Notes under the pieces: generated by a model
Told to the model about the DNA's origin: nothing
Seen by the model: only the letters and a program-made list of their open reading frames with translations
Database searches by the model: none
Program-made: the position numbers and the translations under genes
Part shown: one piece after another, positions 33,115 through 44,300 of the stretch
How positions within the stretch are numbered: position 1 is the first letter of the stretch
Layout of the letters: the number at the start of each line of letters is the position of its first letter
Source: Ceratorhiza oryzae-sativae
Lineage: Eukaryota > Basidiomycota > Agaricomycetes > Cantharellales > Ceratobasidiaceae
Assembly: GCA_030998015.1 (NCBI GenBank)
Contig: JARWMV010000044.1
Coordinates: forward strand, 52,948 to 116,947
DNA: 64,000 nucleotides
Reading direction: 5' to 3'

Positions 33115-33873
33115 TCATATGGGGGTTGGTTTCAACAGTGGCACCTCCTCCAGAGCTTCGACAAGCTCGTTTTCCCACCGGTCCCAGTCCTGTTTGGCTT
33201 CCTCCGCAGCTGGGTCCAGGGTGGGTTCCTTTATTTCTGGCTTGGCTTCTTCCTCAGCCACGACCAGTGATTCTAGGCTTGATGTAAGGCTTGTCATATC
33301 AGTGTCGTAATTGGTGTTTTTGTTTGGGTGCACCTTCACCCAATTTCGGAAGTCATTCATGTTTGCCTGCTTTGTCCTGATAGCAGTAAACATCTCATCA
33401 GTGGTAGTTGCTTCGAGCAGTCCCACATACGGTGCAGCTGGTGTCAACTTCCATTCTTCCAGCAATGCCTTTGCCCGGCGCTCCACCTCCCAGTCCCCTC
33501 CGTCTGCCATTTGGCCTGTGGCCCTCCTCTGTTGTCTTGCTGCCTTGGTCACCACGTCGACTGTTGGTCCCACGATATTGTCGACGACATACATCGGTGT
33601 TCTTAACAAGGCGTTTCTTGTTGTTGGCTTCCGGCTTCCATGCCATGTCAGGACCCCTAACCTGGGATCCAGGTACTTGTCATCGTCAATCCAGTTCCTT
33701 TCATCCCTTAACTTCTTTGGGATGTATACTAGGTTAGCCCCTGGCAACAGTCGTTCAGCGTACCTCTGGGCGTCTTCCACACTGGAGCAGTACATCCCTG
33801 GTTTAGGACGATTTTCCCTGCCAGGGTAGGGTGCTGGCCGCCTGGTGGTGGGTGGCTGCCGAAGTGGGGCCAC
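33115..33873 (-). CDS. ORF-X of element B1, unknown function
   Basis: At least 252 residues, sense with respect to the element, between the chromodomain end of pol and the antisense gene, with which it converges. Visible features: a Pro-rich start (PTTRRPAPYPGR), a central conserved part (YIPKKLRDERNWIDDDKYLDPR, TWHGSRKPTTRNALLRTPMY), and a strongly acidic C-terminus (EAKQDWDRWENELVEALEEV). The B2 copy has an open frame extending about 35 residues further upstream. A two-base difference near 33900 explains the shorter B1 frame. I recognise no domain. Conservation between two diverged copies argues that it was under selection in the active element. Confidence 0.6.
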   Translation of the reverse strand: MAPLRQPPTTRRPAPYPGRENRPKPGMYCSSVEDAQRYAERLLPGANLVYIPKKLRDERNWIDDDKYLDPRLGVLTWHGSRKPTTRNALLRTPMYVVDNIVGPTVDVVTKAARQQRRATGQMADGGDWEVERRAKALLEEWKLTPAAPYVGLLEATTTDEMFTAIRTKQANMNDFRNWVKVHPNKNTNYDTDMTSLTSSLESLVVAEEEAKPEIKEPTLDPAAEEAKQDWDRWENELVEALEEVPLLKPTPI

Positions 33874-34020
33874 CTGATTTTCAGCAAGTGGGGTGTAACG
33901 GTTGGGATGTGACTGGGTGAGTGACGAAAGGCATGTTTTGGGGTTTCGCAGGTGTGTTGTGGTGCAAGTGAGGTGGTAGAGCAGGCTCTGGCCTTTCTTG
34001 GGTATCCTGGATGGCTCTTT

Positions 34021-37000
34021 TTAAAGCTTTCCAGATCCTCGTTTGGTTCTCTTTGGCCTGCCTTTCGAGTCACCTGAGTGCTGACTTGTCTTGACTGGCA
34101 TTGGTGCGTCTGGTAAGCGCCTTTGCAAGTCATTTAGAACCTCTTTCATGTCAGCAAACTTGCTGGCACGTTCCATTGTGTCTTCTATTGGGTCGTAGCC
34201 CTTCCATCTGATTTGGTAAAACAGCTCGCCATTCCGCCATTCATAATTTGCAATGTGGTCCACCTGTATTCCTCCTCTCCTTTTTCCGTTATGATTGGTG
34301 GTGGCTTGGCCTGCCTTCTTTGGAAGTCTTTATCTTCTGTGAATGGCGAGAGGAGATTTACATGGAATACATTGTGTACACGTATAGTTTTAGGTAGGTC
34401 CAGGCGATATGCATGGGATGAGATCTTTTCTGTGATTTCAAAGGGCCCCCCTTTTCGGTTGTCCAGTTTCTTGGAGGGTCTCTTGGACGAGAGGTTTGTT
34501 AGGAGCAGCCAAACCTTGTCTCCTACCTTGAATTCCCTCCCTTTCTTTTCCATTTGTTGGTGTAATTCCATTGAGGCTCTTGCCTCATCCCATACCTTTT
34601 CCATTTGATTACGCATGTTGTCTGCAGGGGTGCCTCAGATGGTTCTTCTCCCTCTCGGACAACCCATCTTGGGTTTTTTCCATATACTGTTTCAAATGGG
34701 GTTTGTCCTGTTGTAGCATTTACGTGGTTGTTATGGCAGAATTCGGCAATGGGTAACCATTTTACCCAATCATCTTGTCTATAATTGCAGAAGGTTCTTA
34801 AGAACCCTTCTACCCATTGATTTGTCCTTTCCGACAGACCATCTGTTTCTGGATGGAAAGCAGTGGAGAATCTGGGCTTTGTCCCAATTCCTTTGTATAG
34901 GGCTTTAGGAATTGGCTGTTAAAGGTTGGCCCTCGGTCTGAGACAGTGGTTTCTGGGGTCCCGTGATGTCTCCATACTTCCCTTATGAATATTTCTGCCA
35001 GTTCTTCTGCATTGGTGCTCTCCAGACATGGTACAAAATGGGCCTGCCAGGAGAAGCGATCTACAACTGTCAAGATACTGTCGTACCCCTTTGAGACAGG
35101 TAATTTGACGATGAAATCATATGCGACATCTGCCCATGGTTTCCATGGGATTGGTAAGGACTTCAGGGGAGTGCCTTGTTTGTGTCCTTTGCTTCTTTGA
35201 CACGTTTCACAAGATTCCACGTATCGGTTTACTTGGGCCTTCATTCCTGGCCAATAGTAATCCCTTGATAGTAATTCTAGTGTTCGGGCTTGTCCCTGAT
35301 GACCTGCCACTGGGGCGTCATGGCACTCCTCAAGGAGACTCAACCTCAAGTCCTTGTCATCTGGGATGTAGAGCCTATCGTCATACCTTAATAGGCCCTC
35401 CTTCATTTCATACCGTCTAAATTCCTTCTGTACTGAGGGCGGTAGTTGTTCTTTATTTGCCACACTCAGCCTTAAGGATCTGATAGATTCGTCTTCTTCC
35501 TGAGCTTCTTTAAGCTCTTCCCAGAAATTCCCCTGTACTTCTGCCATGAAACCTATGAACCTTTCTTCTGGAATCATGATCTGTGGTTCCATAGGGGTAT
35601 CCCCATGGTCGCTCCTTCTGGAAAGGGCATCTGGCTTCTGTGAGAGTTTCCCTGGTCTGTACACAATCTGAAAATTGAAGGGTGCCAGAGTGAGATACCA
35701 TCTGGCATGCCTTCTATTCCACATCTGGGCATTTTGCCAGTACTGGAGGTTCCTATGGTCAGTGTATATCACAATAGGTTCCTCTGTCCCTTCTAAGTAT
35801 AACCTCCAGTGCTCTAAGGACCTAACAATTGCAAGCAACTCCTTGTCGTAGGTGTCATAATTTTTCTCTGGTGGGGTGAAGCTCTTCGATAGGAAGGCAA
35901 TTGGATGCAATCGGTTGTCATCACCCTTTTGGCTTAGTACCGCCCCCATGGCCACTCCTGAGGCGTCTGTTTCCAGTATGTATGGCCTGTTTGGGTTTGG
36001 GTGGATCAGGACGGTTCTCTTGCTACTGCTTCTTTGATAGCTTCAAATGCTTCCTGTTGTTTTCTTTCCCACAGGAATTTGACATCTTTTTGGGTGAGAT
36101 CTGTGAGGGGTTTGGCTAAGGTACTAAACTTCTCTATCCACCTTCTATAGAACCCCACGAAGCCTAGGAAGGCTTGGACTTCTTTTACTGTGTTAGGTTC
36201 TGGCCATTCTAGAACTGCCTTTACCTTTTCCTTTTCCATCGATATCCCTTCTGGGGATATGACAATTCCAATGAAGCTTACCTCCTTCACAAAGAACTGA
36301 CACTTGTGTGGTTTGAGGAAGAGGTGGTTTTCCCTCATTCTTCTTAACACTTCCCTGACATGTTGTACGTGTTCTTCCCTGTTTCTGGAAAACACTAGTA
36401 CATCGTCCATGTAGATTACCACATAATCGTCTATTATATCACGGAACTTTTCCATCATGAACCTGGTAAAGGTTCTTGGTCCTTCTTTTACTCCGAATGG
36501 CATGACCAAGCATTCAAACTGGCCTTCTCCTGTCCTGAAAGCTGTTTTCCATTCGTCTCCCTCTTTTACCCTGATGTTGTTGAACCCCCATCGAACATCC
36601 ATTTTTGAATAGATGGTTGCATCCTTCAGTCTCTCAATCAATTCTATTTGGATTGGAAGTGGAAACCTGTCTGGCTTGGTGATGTCATTCATCTTACGGT
36701 AGTCGACTACCAACCTAAGCCCTCCATCTGCTTTGTTCACATAGAAACAGGGTGCAGCTACAACTGACTGGCTGGGCCTTATTTTCCCGTTTCTTAGTTC
36801 CTCCTCTAGGTACTCCCTGAGCGCCTTTGTTTCTGCTGGCGACATACTGTACCTCTTTGCAGGCTTTGGCAGCTCTCTCCCTCGATCAGGTCCATTTTGA
36901 AGTCTAGGTTACCTCGGTGGGGTGGAAGTTCTCGGAAACCTTCTTCCCCAAATAGGTCTTCAAAATCCCTAAATTCTTCTGGGATTTGTAGGCTTTCACT

Positions 37001-37427
37001 TGCTGCCCTTGCCTTGATTTCGTTGGGTATGAGATGGTAAGGTCTTTCCAATCTATGATAGGTTCTGCTTCTTCAAGCCATTCTTTCCCTAGGACTATGT
37101 CTGTGTCACCTAGGGTCATTACATAAAGGGAGCATTTTAGTGTCTTCCCTTCCACTTCGATGTTTAGTTCTGCCCTTTCTTCTATGGCATCCTTGATTTC
37201 ATTTCCATCAATGGCCACAATTGATTTCTTGTGTTTGAGGGGAGTGGTTGGAATCCCTTTTTCCCTTGAATAGGCCTTATCGATGAAGTTGGTTGAAGAT
37301 CCTGAGTCAATCAGCGTCTTAGCTGGTTCCATGATTCCCTCTACCGTAGTGTATATTATTGATGATTACTAGACTTCTTGAGGTAACATACATCTGCGGT
37401 AGGGGTTATATTGGGGTCCTCCAACAT
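34021..37427 (-). pseudogene. pol: B1 Pol (PR-RT-RH-IN-chromodomain), frameshifted
   Basis: Domains in order: aspartic protease (LIDSGSSTNFI, about 37310), RT with YMDDVLVFS (about 36400), RNase H (ILETDASGVAMGAVL, about 35970), integrase zinc finger (H, H, CETCQRS; about 35200-35320), integrase core with FIVKLPVSKGYDSILTVVDR, VSDRGPTFNSQF and the following Glu (34830-35120), the C-terminal region (KVGDKVWLLLTNL) and a chromodomain (DHIANYEWRNGELFYQIRW, 34185-34263). Relative to B2 it has one-base losses near 37355, 36870, 36015, 34905 and 34266, mostly in short base runs. It has far fewer CGA-to-TGA stops than B2. Whether the indels are real or assembly errors is open. Confidence 0.88.
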
Positions 37428-37444
37428 GGAAGTGGTAGGACCAA

Positions 37445-39279
37445 TTAGTTTTCCGACTCAGAGCTGCTTTCTTCCTCAACTTGTCTGCTGGCCTTCCCTT
37501 GTATCTTAGCTTTGTCGTAGGTCCACTGGCCTCGGCACTCCTTCAGGACATGCCCTGATTTACCGCATTTGATACAGAGTCCTTCTTTCCTTCGCCTGTC
37601 CTTTTCACTGTTTGGTATCCTTACCATGTTGTTGGTTTGGGTGTTCCCCTGTTTGCCACTGGTCCCTAAAGGCTTGTTCCCCCCTTGTTTGTATTTCGCT
37701 GGTGCCCAGGTTGAATTTGATGAGTTGCTGGTCCTTGTATTCATTTTCTGGTTTGCAAACTGCATGTCATCCATTTTGCAGGCAAAGTCGATTAATTGAT
37801 CTAAGGTATATGATGGACCTTCAGCCTCCTTTGCCAGTACTTCAATCCTTAAGATCTCTTGTCGTACTTCAGGTTTTAAACCTTCCCTGAATTGGTCCTT
37901 GAGGGCTTCCTGGTTCCAGTCTACCTCTTGGATCAGGATCCGGAATTGGGTAGCATAATCCAATGCACTCTTGGTCTGTGTTAATTTCCTTAGTTTCCGG
38001 ATGGTCTTTTCCTTTATGACTGGGTCATTAAAAGCATCCAGGAATCCCTTCCTGAAATCCTTCCAGGATGCAAGAATACCTGTGTGTTCGCCTGCTAGTA
38101 GTTTCCGGCGGTAAGGTTGTGCCCAGTTTGCTGCTTCTCCATCCTCCATGTTCATTAGCACAGCAGATATCTTTTTTCGGTCATCAAAGGCTGATTCGTC
38201 ATAGTCAGCAAAGAAAAGTTCCATGCTGATTATGAAGTTCTCTGCTTCCTTCCCCTTTTTCCCATTAAATTTGCTGGGTCTCCCTAGTCTCGCCTCCTTA
38301 GGAGTGTGGTTTGCAGCAAGGGTAGGTTGGTTTGCTTGGGATGGAGGTTCTGTTCAGGGTCTTATTGTGGACTCAGCCTGGAAGGTTCTTCCCAGAAAGG
38401 GTGTTCATACTGGGGAGGCTGAGGGGGATCGTGAGGGGCTTCCTATGACCACCCTAGTTCTTCCCCTGGTTTCTTCTGTCCTTTCCCTTGGCCTTCCTGC
38501 TTCAGTTGTTTTCCGGAGCTCATTTCCTAGATCAGTTACCCATTGTTCTAGTGCGATTAGGATCTCCCCTGTGTTTTCGGTTTTCTTCTCTAAGCTTTCG
38601 AGCTTTCGCTCTTGCATTCCCAGTACCCAGTTTATTTCCATGGAGATGTCCTTTAATTCTTTTATCAGGTTCCCCATTTCTGCTTTTAGGTCGTCCTGGT
38701 TCTTTGCCACATAGAGGACATTTTTGTTGGATGTTTCCATTGACCTTACCATCCAGTCCACGTTTCCTTCTTGTCGGGTTAGTGATATTTGACACTGATT
38801 TATACCTGTGATTGCCTTTTCTAGTTCCCTATGATTATTGTCTCTAAGTTCCTTGAGCCCCGCCCTGATGGCTGTGGCAATGGTGTGAATAGGGTTGGCA
38901 GTGGCTATGGCTCCGGGACCTGGCTGGGGTTGTGTCCTTGCCTCTTCCGCCAAGGCGTGCCTTGTTCGTATATGGTTCGGGTCATATCTTCTACCTCATC
39001 CCTCTCTGGATTTGAGATATCTTCTGGGTCTGGATTTATCAGGTGAATTGGCGGTTGAGGGCTGCGGAGTGGTATTCCCCCTATTTCCCCTCCCAGGATG
39101 GGGGCCCGAGTGGGGTTGGGTTGAGCCACTGGTCGTGGGTTTTGTGGCAACCCCCCTGGCATTCCTTGGAGGGTCTCATCTGGGTTACCTTCAGCCTCTG
39201 GGGAAGCAATGGGTTTGGGTGATTGTGGCCTACTATTTGCCACTCTGCTTTGAGATCGAGTTTGTGGTCTCTGTGACAT
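37445..39279 (-). pseudogene. gag: B1 Gag, frameshifted
   Basis: The N-terminal part starts MSQRPQTRSQSR at 39279. A missing G near 38953 changes frame compared with B2. The middle part (38953-38405) includes NWVLGMQERKLESLEKK and stops at a TGA where B2 has CGA. A further TGA is shared by both copies near the start of the next segment. The capsid-like domain begins about 38224 (MELFFADYDESAFDDRKK). The CCHC knuckle CIKCGKSGHVLKEC lies near 37560, and Gag ends SSESEN at 37445. Pol starts 18 nt further on, at 37427, in another frame. Confidence 0.82.
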
Positions 39280-39386
39280 AGTTTCTTTGTGTTCTCTTAT
39301 GTATCACAGGAGTTAGCTGGTTTTCTCGTGTACTCAGCCCTTAGTATCTGTGTAGTATACTTATGTTCGCCACTAGTTAAGTTAAG

Positions 39387-39398
39387 AGCTTGCTTTAT
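39387..39398 (-). promoter_or_regulatory. B1 primer-binding site complementary to its own LTR
   Basis: Minus-strand ATAAAGCAAGCT starts two bases after the 5' LTR. It is the exact complement of the LTR segment at 39529-39540, about 30 nt downstream of the TATA box (TTATATATA, 39568-39576). Confidence 0.65.
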
Positions 39399-39400
39399 AA

Positions 39401-40182
39401 TGTCGTGACCCTCTGGAGGCTCCCTTGTGGAGCACTTAAGTAGTGGCTGCGTTGACAGTTTGGTGCTATGCTGTGTATATTGAGTGTTCTAGTTACAGTG
39501 TTTGCTATGGTCTATGGTGGTTGACAAGATAAAGCAAGCTGAGGTGTCCAGTCTTGCTTTATCCTCCTTATATATACCTGTGGCTGCGGTGGCTGCAGAT
39601 GTATTATCTAAGCACACTCCGCAGTAGGTGTAGGTTATGTACAGTACTATGGGTTAGGTAATTGTTTGTCTTAAGTTTGTGCGGCTCTGAATCTTATAGA
39701 GCCGCGTGAGGTCTGAGGGGTAGGTGCTGAGGTCACGTGATCCTGCCGTAAGCGCCGAGATCACATGACAACTCGCTCCTTGCTCCAAGTAACATGGGAG
39801 AGAAATGCTGGAGCGAGTTCAGGGTAACAACCGTAAGCGCTGAGGTCACGTGATCCTGCCTTAAGCGCCGAGATCACGTGACAACTTGCTCCTCACTCCA
39901 AGTAACAAGGGAGAGAAATGCTGGAGCAAGTTCAGGGTAACCACCGTAGGCGCTGAGGTCACGTGATCCTGCCGTAAGCGCTGAGATCATGTGACAACTT
40001 GCTCCTCGCTCCAAGTAACAATGGAGAGAAATGCTGGAGCGAGTTCAGGGTAACCACCGTAAGCGCCGGCTAAGCGCTGAGGTCACGTGACCTTGTTTAT
40101 GGCTTGTTCTACTTAGGAAAAATGCCATAAATCTGTAGAAATATTTGGTTGTTTTGTTATGTCCGTTTGATGGGTCATAACA
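39401..40182 (-). repeat. 5' LTR of B1, with three tandem repeat units
   Basis: 782 bp, same ends as the 3' LTR, with one repeat unit (113 bp) fewer. It carries TATA and the AGCTTGCTTTAT primer segment. Confidence 0.9.
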
Positions 40183-40528
40183 AAAATAGTAAGAAAGAAA
40201 AAGAACTTGTATTTGATGAGAGGTCAAGTTCTTGAGGAGCCCTGTGCGAACTTGACCTGGCTTATATACATAGTACGAGCCACATCATAACAAACAAGTC
40301 TGTACAGTGAGTCACGACTGATAAGAGATAGAAGCAGTAGAAGTGACTGCGGAACTGTGGAATTTCACATCAGAGTTGAAATACATCTCAGTTGTCAGTC
40401 TGGAACATCCCCTGAATCACATGACACAGATATACCATAAAAGGCAAGTATGTTTGAAGCTGGTCTCATAAAATGTAGTAAATTGAGAAAATATTATAGA
40501 GTGGATATATGCATGTCAGTTTGTGACA
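40183..40528 (-). mobile_element. Partial LTR family A, cut by B1
   Basis: Reverse-orientation LTR A lacking its last about 30 bp, cut where B1's LTR begins. Its outer end is complete (TGTCACAAACTGAC on the minus strand). It may be the remains of A2's 5' LTR, or the 3' LTR of another copy, since a purine-rich GATTGGGGGGATCAG (minus strand) lies directly outside it. Confidence 0.75.
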
Positions 40529-40565
40529 ACTGATCCCCCCAATCTTTTCAGCTGCAGCTCAGTCA

Positions 40566-41234
40566 TGTTATGACCCGCCTAGCAGACATAACCTAACAAC
40601 TGAATATTGTACAGATTTATGGCATTTTTCCCAAAGCGGAACAAACCATAAACAGGATCACGTGATCTCGGCGCTTACCCAATGATTAAGCGCCAGTGGT
40701 TACCCTGAACTTGCTCCAGTGTTTCTCTCCCATGTTACTTGGAGCAAGGAGCAAGTTGTCACGTGACCTCGGCGCTTACCCAACGATTAAGCGCCGGTGG
40801 TTACCCTGAACTTGCTCCAGCGTTTCTCTCCCATGTTACTTGGAGCGAGGAGCGAGTTGTCATGTGACCTTGGTGCTTATCCAGCGATTAAGTGCCAGGT
40901 GCTTAAGTCCAAAAGTCACATGACCCTCAGACCTTGCGCAGCTCTATAAGATTCGGAGCTGCACAAACTTAAGACAAACAATTACCTAACCCATAGTACT
41001 GTACATAACCTACACCTACTGCGGAGTGTGCTTAGATAATACATCCGCAGCCACAGGTATATATAAGAAGGATAAAGCAAGACTGGACACCTCAGCTTGC
41101 TTTATCTCATCAACCACCATAGACCATAGCAAAACACTGTAACTAGAACACTCAATACATACTGCATAGCACCAAACCATCAACGCAGCCACTACTTAAG
41201 TGCTCCACAAGGGAGCCTCCAGAGGGTCACAACA
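40566..41234 (+). repeat. 5' LTR of B2, with two tandem repeat units
   Basis: 669 bp, TGTTATGACC to GGGTCACAACA. TATA TATATATAA at 41058-41066 is followed by hairpin arms ATAAAGCAAG and CTTGCTTTAT; the primer segment AGCTTGCTTTAT is at 41094-41105. Confidence 0.9.
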
Positions 41235-41236
41235 TT

Positions 41237-41248
41237 ATAAAGCAAGCT
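41237..41248 (+). promoter_or_regulatory. B2 primer-binding site complementary to its own LTR
   Basis: ATAAAGCAAGCT, two bases after the LTR, is the exact complement of LTR positions 41094-41105. Confidence 0.65.
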
Positions 41249-41355
41249 CTTAACTTAACTAGTGGCGAACATAAGTATACTGCACAGATACTAAGGGCTG
41301 AGTACACGAGAAAACCAGCTAACTCCTGTGATACATAAGAGAACATAAAGAAACT

Positions 41356-44300
41356 ATGTCACAGAGACCACAAACTCGATCTCAAAGCAGAATGGCAAAT
41401 AGTAGGCCACAATCACCCAAACCCATTGCTTCCCCAGAGGCTGAAGGTAACCCAGATGAGACCCTCCAAGGAATGCCAGGGGGGTTGCCACAAAACCCAC
41501 GACCAGTGGCTCAACCCAACCCCACTCGGGCCCCCATCCTGGGAGGGGAAATAGGGGGAATACCACTCCGCAGCCCTCAACCACCAATTCACCTGATAAA
41601 TCCAGACCCAGAAGATATCTCAAATCCAGAAAGGGATGAGGTAGAAGATATGACCCGAACCATATACGAACAAGGCACGGCCTTGGCGGAAGAGGCAAGG
41701 ACACAACCCCAGCCAGGTCCTGGAGCCATAGCCACTGCCAACCCTATTCACACCATTGCCACAGCCATCAGGGCGGGGCTCAAGGAACTTAGAGACAATA
41801 ATCATAGGGAACTAGAAAAGGCAATCACAGGTATAAATCAGTGTCAAATATCACTAACCCAACAAGAAGGAAACATGGACTGGATGGTAAGGTCAATGGA
41901 AACATCCAACAAAAATGTCCTCTATGTGGCAAAGAACCAGGACAACCTAAAAGCAGAAATGGGGAACCTGATAAAAGAATTAAAGGACATCTCCATGGAA
42001 ATAAACTGGGTACTGGGAATGCAAGAGTGAAAGCTTGAAAGCTTAGAGAAGAAAACCGAAAACACAGGGGAGATCCTAATCGCACTAGAACAACAGGTAA
42101 CCGATCTAGGAAATGAGCTCCGGAAAACAACTGAAGCAGGAAGGCCAAGGGAAGGGACAGAAGAAACCAGGGGAAGAACTAGGGTGGTCATAGGAAGCCC
42201 CTCACGATCCCCCTCAGCCTCCCCAGTACGAACACCCTTTCTGGGAAGAACCTTCCAGGCTGAGTCCACAATAAGACCCTGAACAGAACCTCCATCCCAA
42301 GCAAACCAACCTACCCTTGCTGCAAACCACACTCCCAAGGAGGCGAGACTAGGGAGACCCAGCAAATTTAATGGGAAAAAGGGGAAGGAAGCAGAGAACT
42401 TCATAATCAGCATGGAACTTTTCTTTGCTGACTATGACGAATCAGCCTTTGATGACCGAAAAAAGATATCTGCTGTGCTAATGAACATGGAGGAGGGGGA
42501 AGCAGCAAACTGGGCACAACCTTACCGCCAGAAACTACTAGCAGGCGAACACACAGGTATTCTTGCATCCTGGAAGGATTTCAGGAAGGGATTCCTGGAT
42601 GCTTTTAATGACCCAGTCATAAATGAAAAGACCATCTGGAAACTAAGGAAATTAACACAGACCAAGAGCGCATTGGATTATGCTACCCAATTCCGGATCC
42701 TGATCCAAGAGGTAGACTGGAACCAGGAAGCCCTCAATGTTATGGATCACTAACATTTTCTATTACTTTAGTCTGCTCTGCCAACAAGCGATGCCTCTGT
42801 AATTAAATTGTGAAATACTCGAATTTGTATGCGCTCTGAATTGTACTATTTTCTGTTTCATTAAATAGTACAAAATTCCCGCTCTCCAACGCACATTTTA
42901 TTAAGTTTTTACGATAAGATCTCAGAGAGATACAGAGGTTGCGATATTTCCTCTTATCAGGAGATATTGATTACAACATCGCACCGCTCATATCTCGGCA
43001 ACCGCTTACGCTATCAAAGCGATCTTGTGCTCTATCGATAGCCAATCTTCGGCGGTATCTGCTGCCCGAAGATCGTCGCGATCCACCGGATCCTCGCGCC
43101 GGAATGGCCCGAAGATCATTAGAATCTTACTGGACAATCAATCAAGATCTAATGACTCCAGTGAGTCAGGAGAGCTTCCCAAATTGATCCAGAAGCTTCT
43201 CTGACTCACTTTATGACTCACTGAGATGTAGCCTCCATTCATTACATGTATATACTATGATAATATGATCTACAAGCCAATAGCAGGTCTCAGATGCATC
43301 AATGCCTTCGATCCACACCCTGTCTTTACTCTTTTATCCTATACTGGGCTAGGGTGTACCCCAAGTATAGCAGTACCCTCTTTTGATGATCGCACTGGCA
43401 TGCATGTATCTATTTGGCTCTGGAATGCCCTCCTCAGGGTATAAAAGGACCTCCTCTGAGGCCCTTCCAGACCACCTCCCTTCACTACTCAACCCAGACC
43501 AGTTATTGGTTTCTTTTTCTCTTTCTATTTCTCTTGTCTGTGTGTGATTTCTTATATAACTAGTACTGAGGAATAAAGTACCATATTAGTTATATACTGT
43601 CTGAGACATTGTATCTTATATACAGAGATATATAAGGATACAATATTGCCTGATTGAGCGTGACATTAAGTACCAGCTATTAGAGGAAATCTAAGTACCT
43701 GTAGCTGAGGAAGTGCACGCATTAGGCAGCCCACCATCTATCCTATAAGCTATCGCTTAAGCCTAGTATTAAGATTAGTATCAGTTAGTCCAAGCGACTA
43801 GGGCTGAACTACATTTAAGATATCTAAGGGAACCTGACCATAGTAGTCTTGCTCTTTATACCTATAAATTAGTCAGTTTACACTGTGAAAGATTAAGACT
43901 ACCTTGAGTGTTACTTGATCGCATTGCAACTATTTTGAGCCTTCTTACTCTAGTCTAAGAAGTATTGAGTACGATTAGTGTATACTAACATATCTACATT
44001 TGCTTAAGCTCTAGATATTCAAGTGTACCCTAACCCGTAACACTCAAGGACCAATTCAGGGAAGGGTTAAAACCCAAAGTACGACAAGAGATCTTAAGGA
44101 TTGAAGTACTGGCAAATGAGGCTGAAGGTCCATCATATACCTTAGATCAATTAATTGACTTTGCCTGCAAAATGGACAACATGCAGTTTGCGAACCAGAA
44201 AATGAATACAAGGACCAGCAACTCATCAAATTCAACCTGGGCACCAGCAAAATACAAACAAGGGGGGAACAAGCCTTTAGGGACCAGCGGCAAACAGGGG

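Larger units (their letters stand above)
29459..40182 (-). mobile_element. Giant Ty3/gypsy retrotransposon B1 with Rep cargo
   Basis: A 10.7-kb element read on the minus strand. Order: 5' LTR (39401-40182), self-complementary primer site, gag, pol with chromodomain, ORF-X, an antisense spliced gene, divergent spacer, CRESS-like rep, tRNA-like segment, polypurine tract (30354-30366) and 3' LTR (29459-30353). The same order recurs in B2. There is no target duplication (TAGAT left, AAAAT right), so the unit is probably a recombinant of two insertions or has lost flanking DNA. LTR lengths differ because of repeat number (4 and 3 units). Confidence 0.9.

Noticed and set aside
33311..33829. A 173-codon frame opposite ORF-X, also present in B2 (48127-48645)
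   Set aside because: Conservation is explained by ORF-X on the other strand; hydrophobic composition is typical of a shadow. It could be revisited if RNA data show transcription.
38223..38714. Plus-strand frames opposite gag of B1 and minus-strand equivalents in B2
   Set aside because: Shadow frames of the gag coding sequence; translations are Leu/Ser/Pro-rich with no motif.
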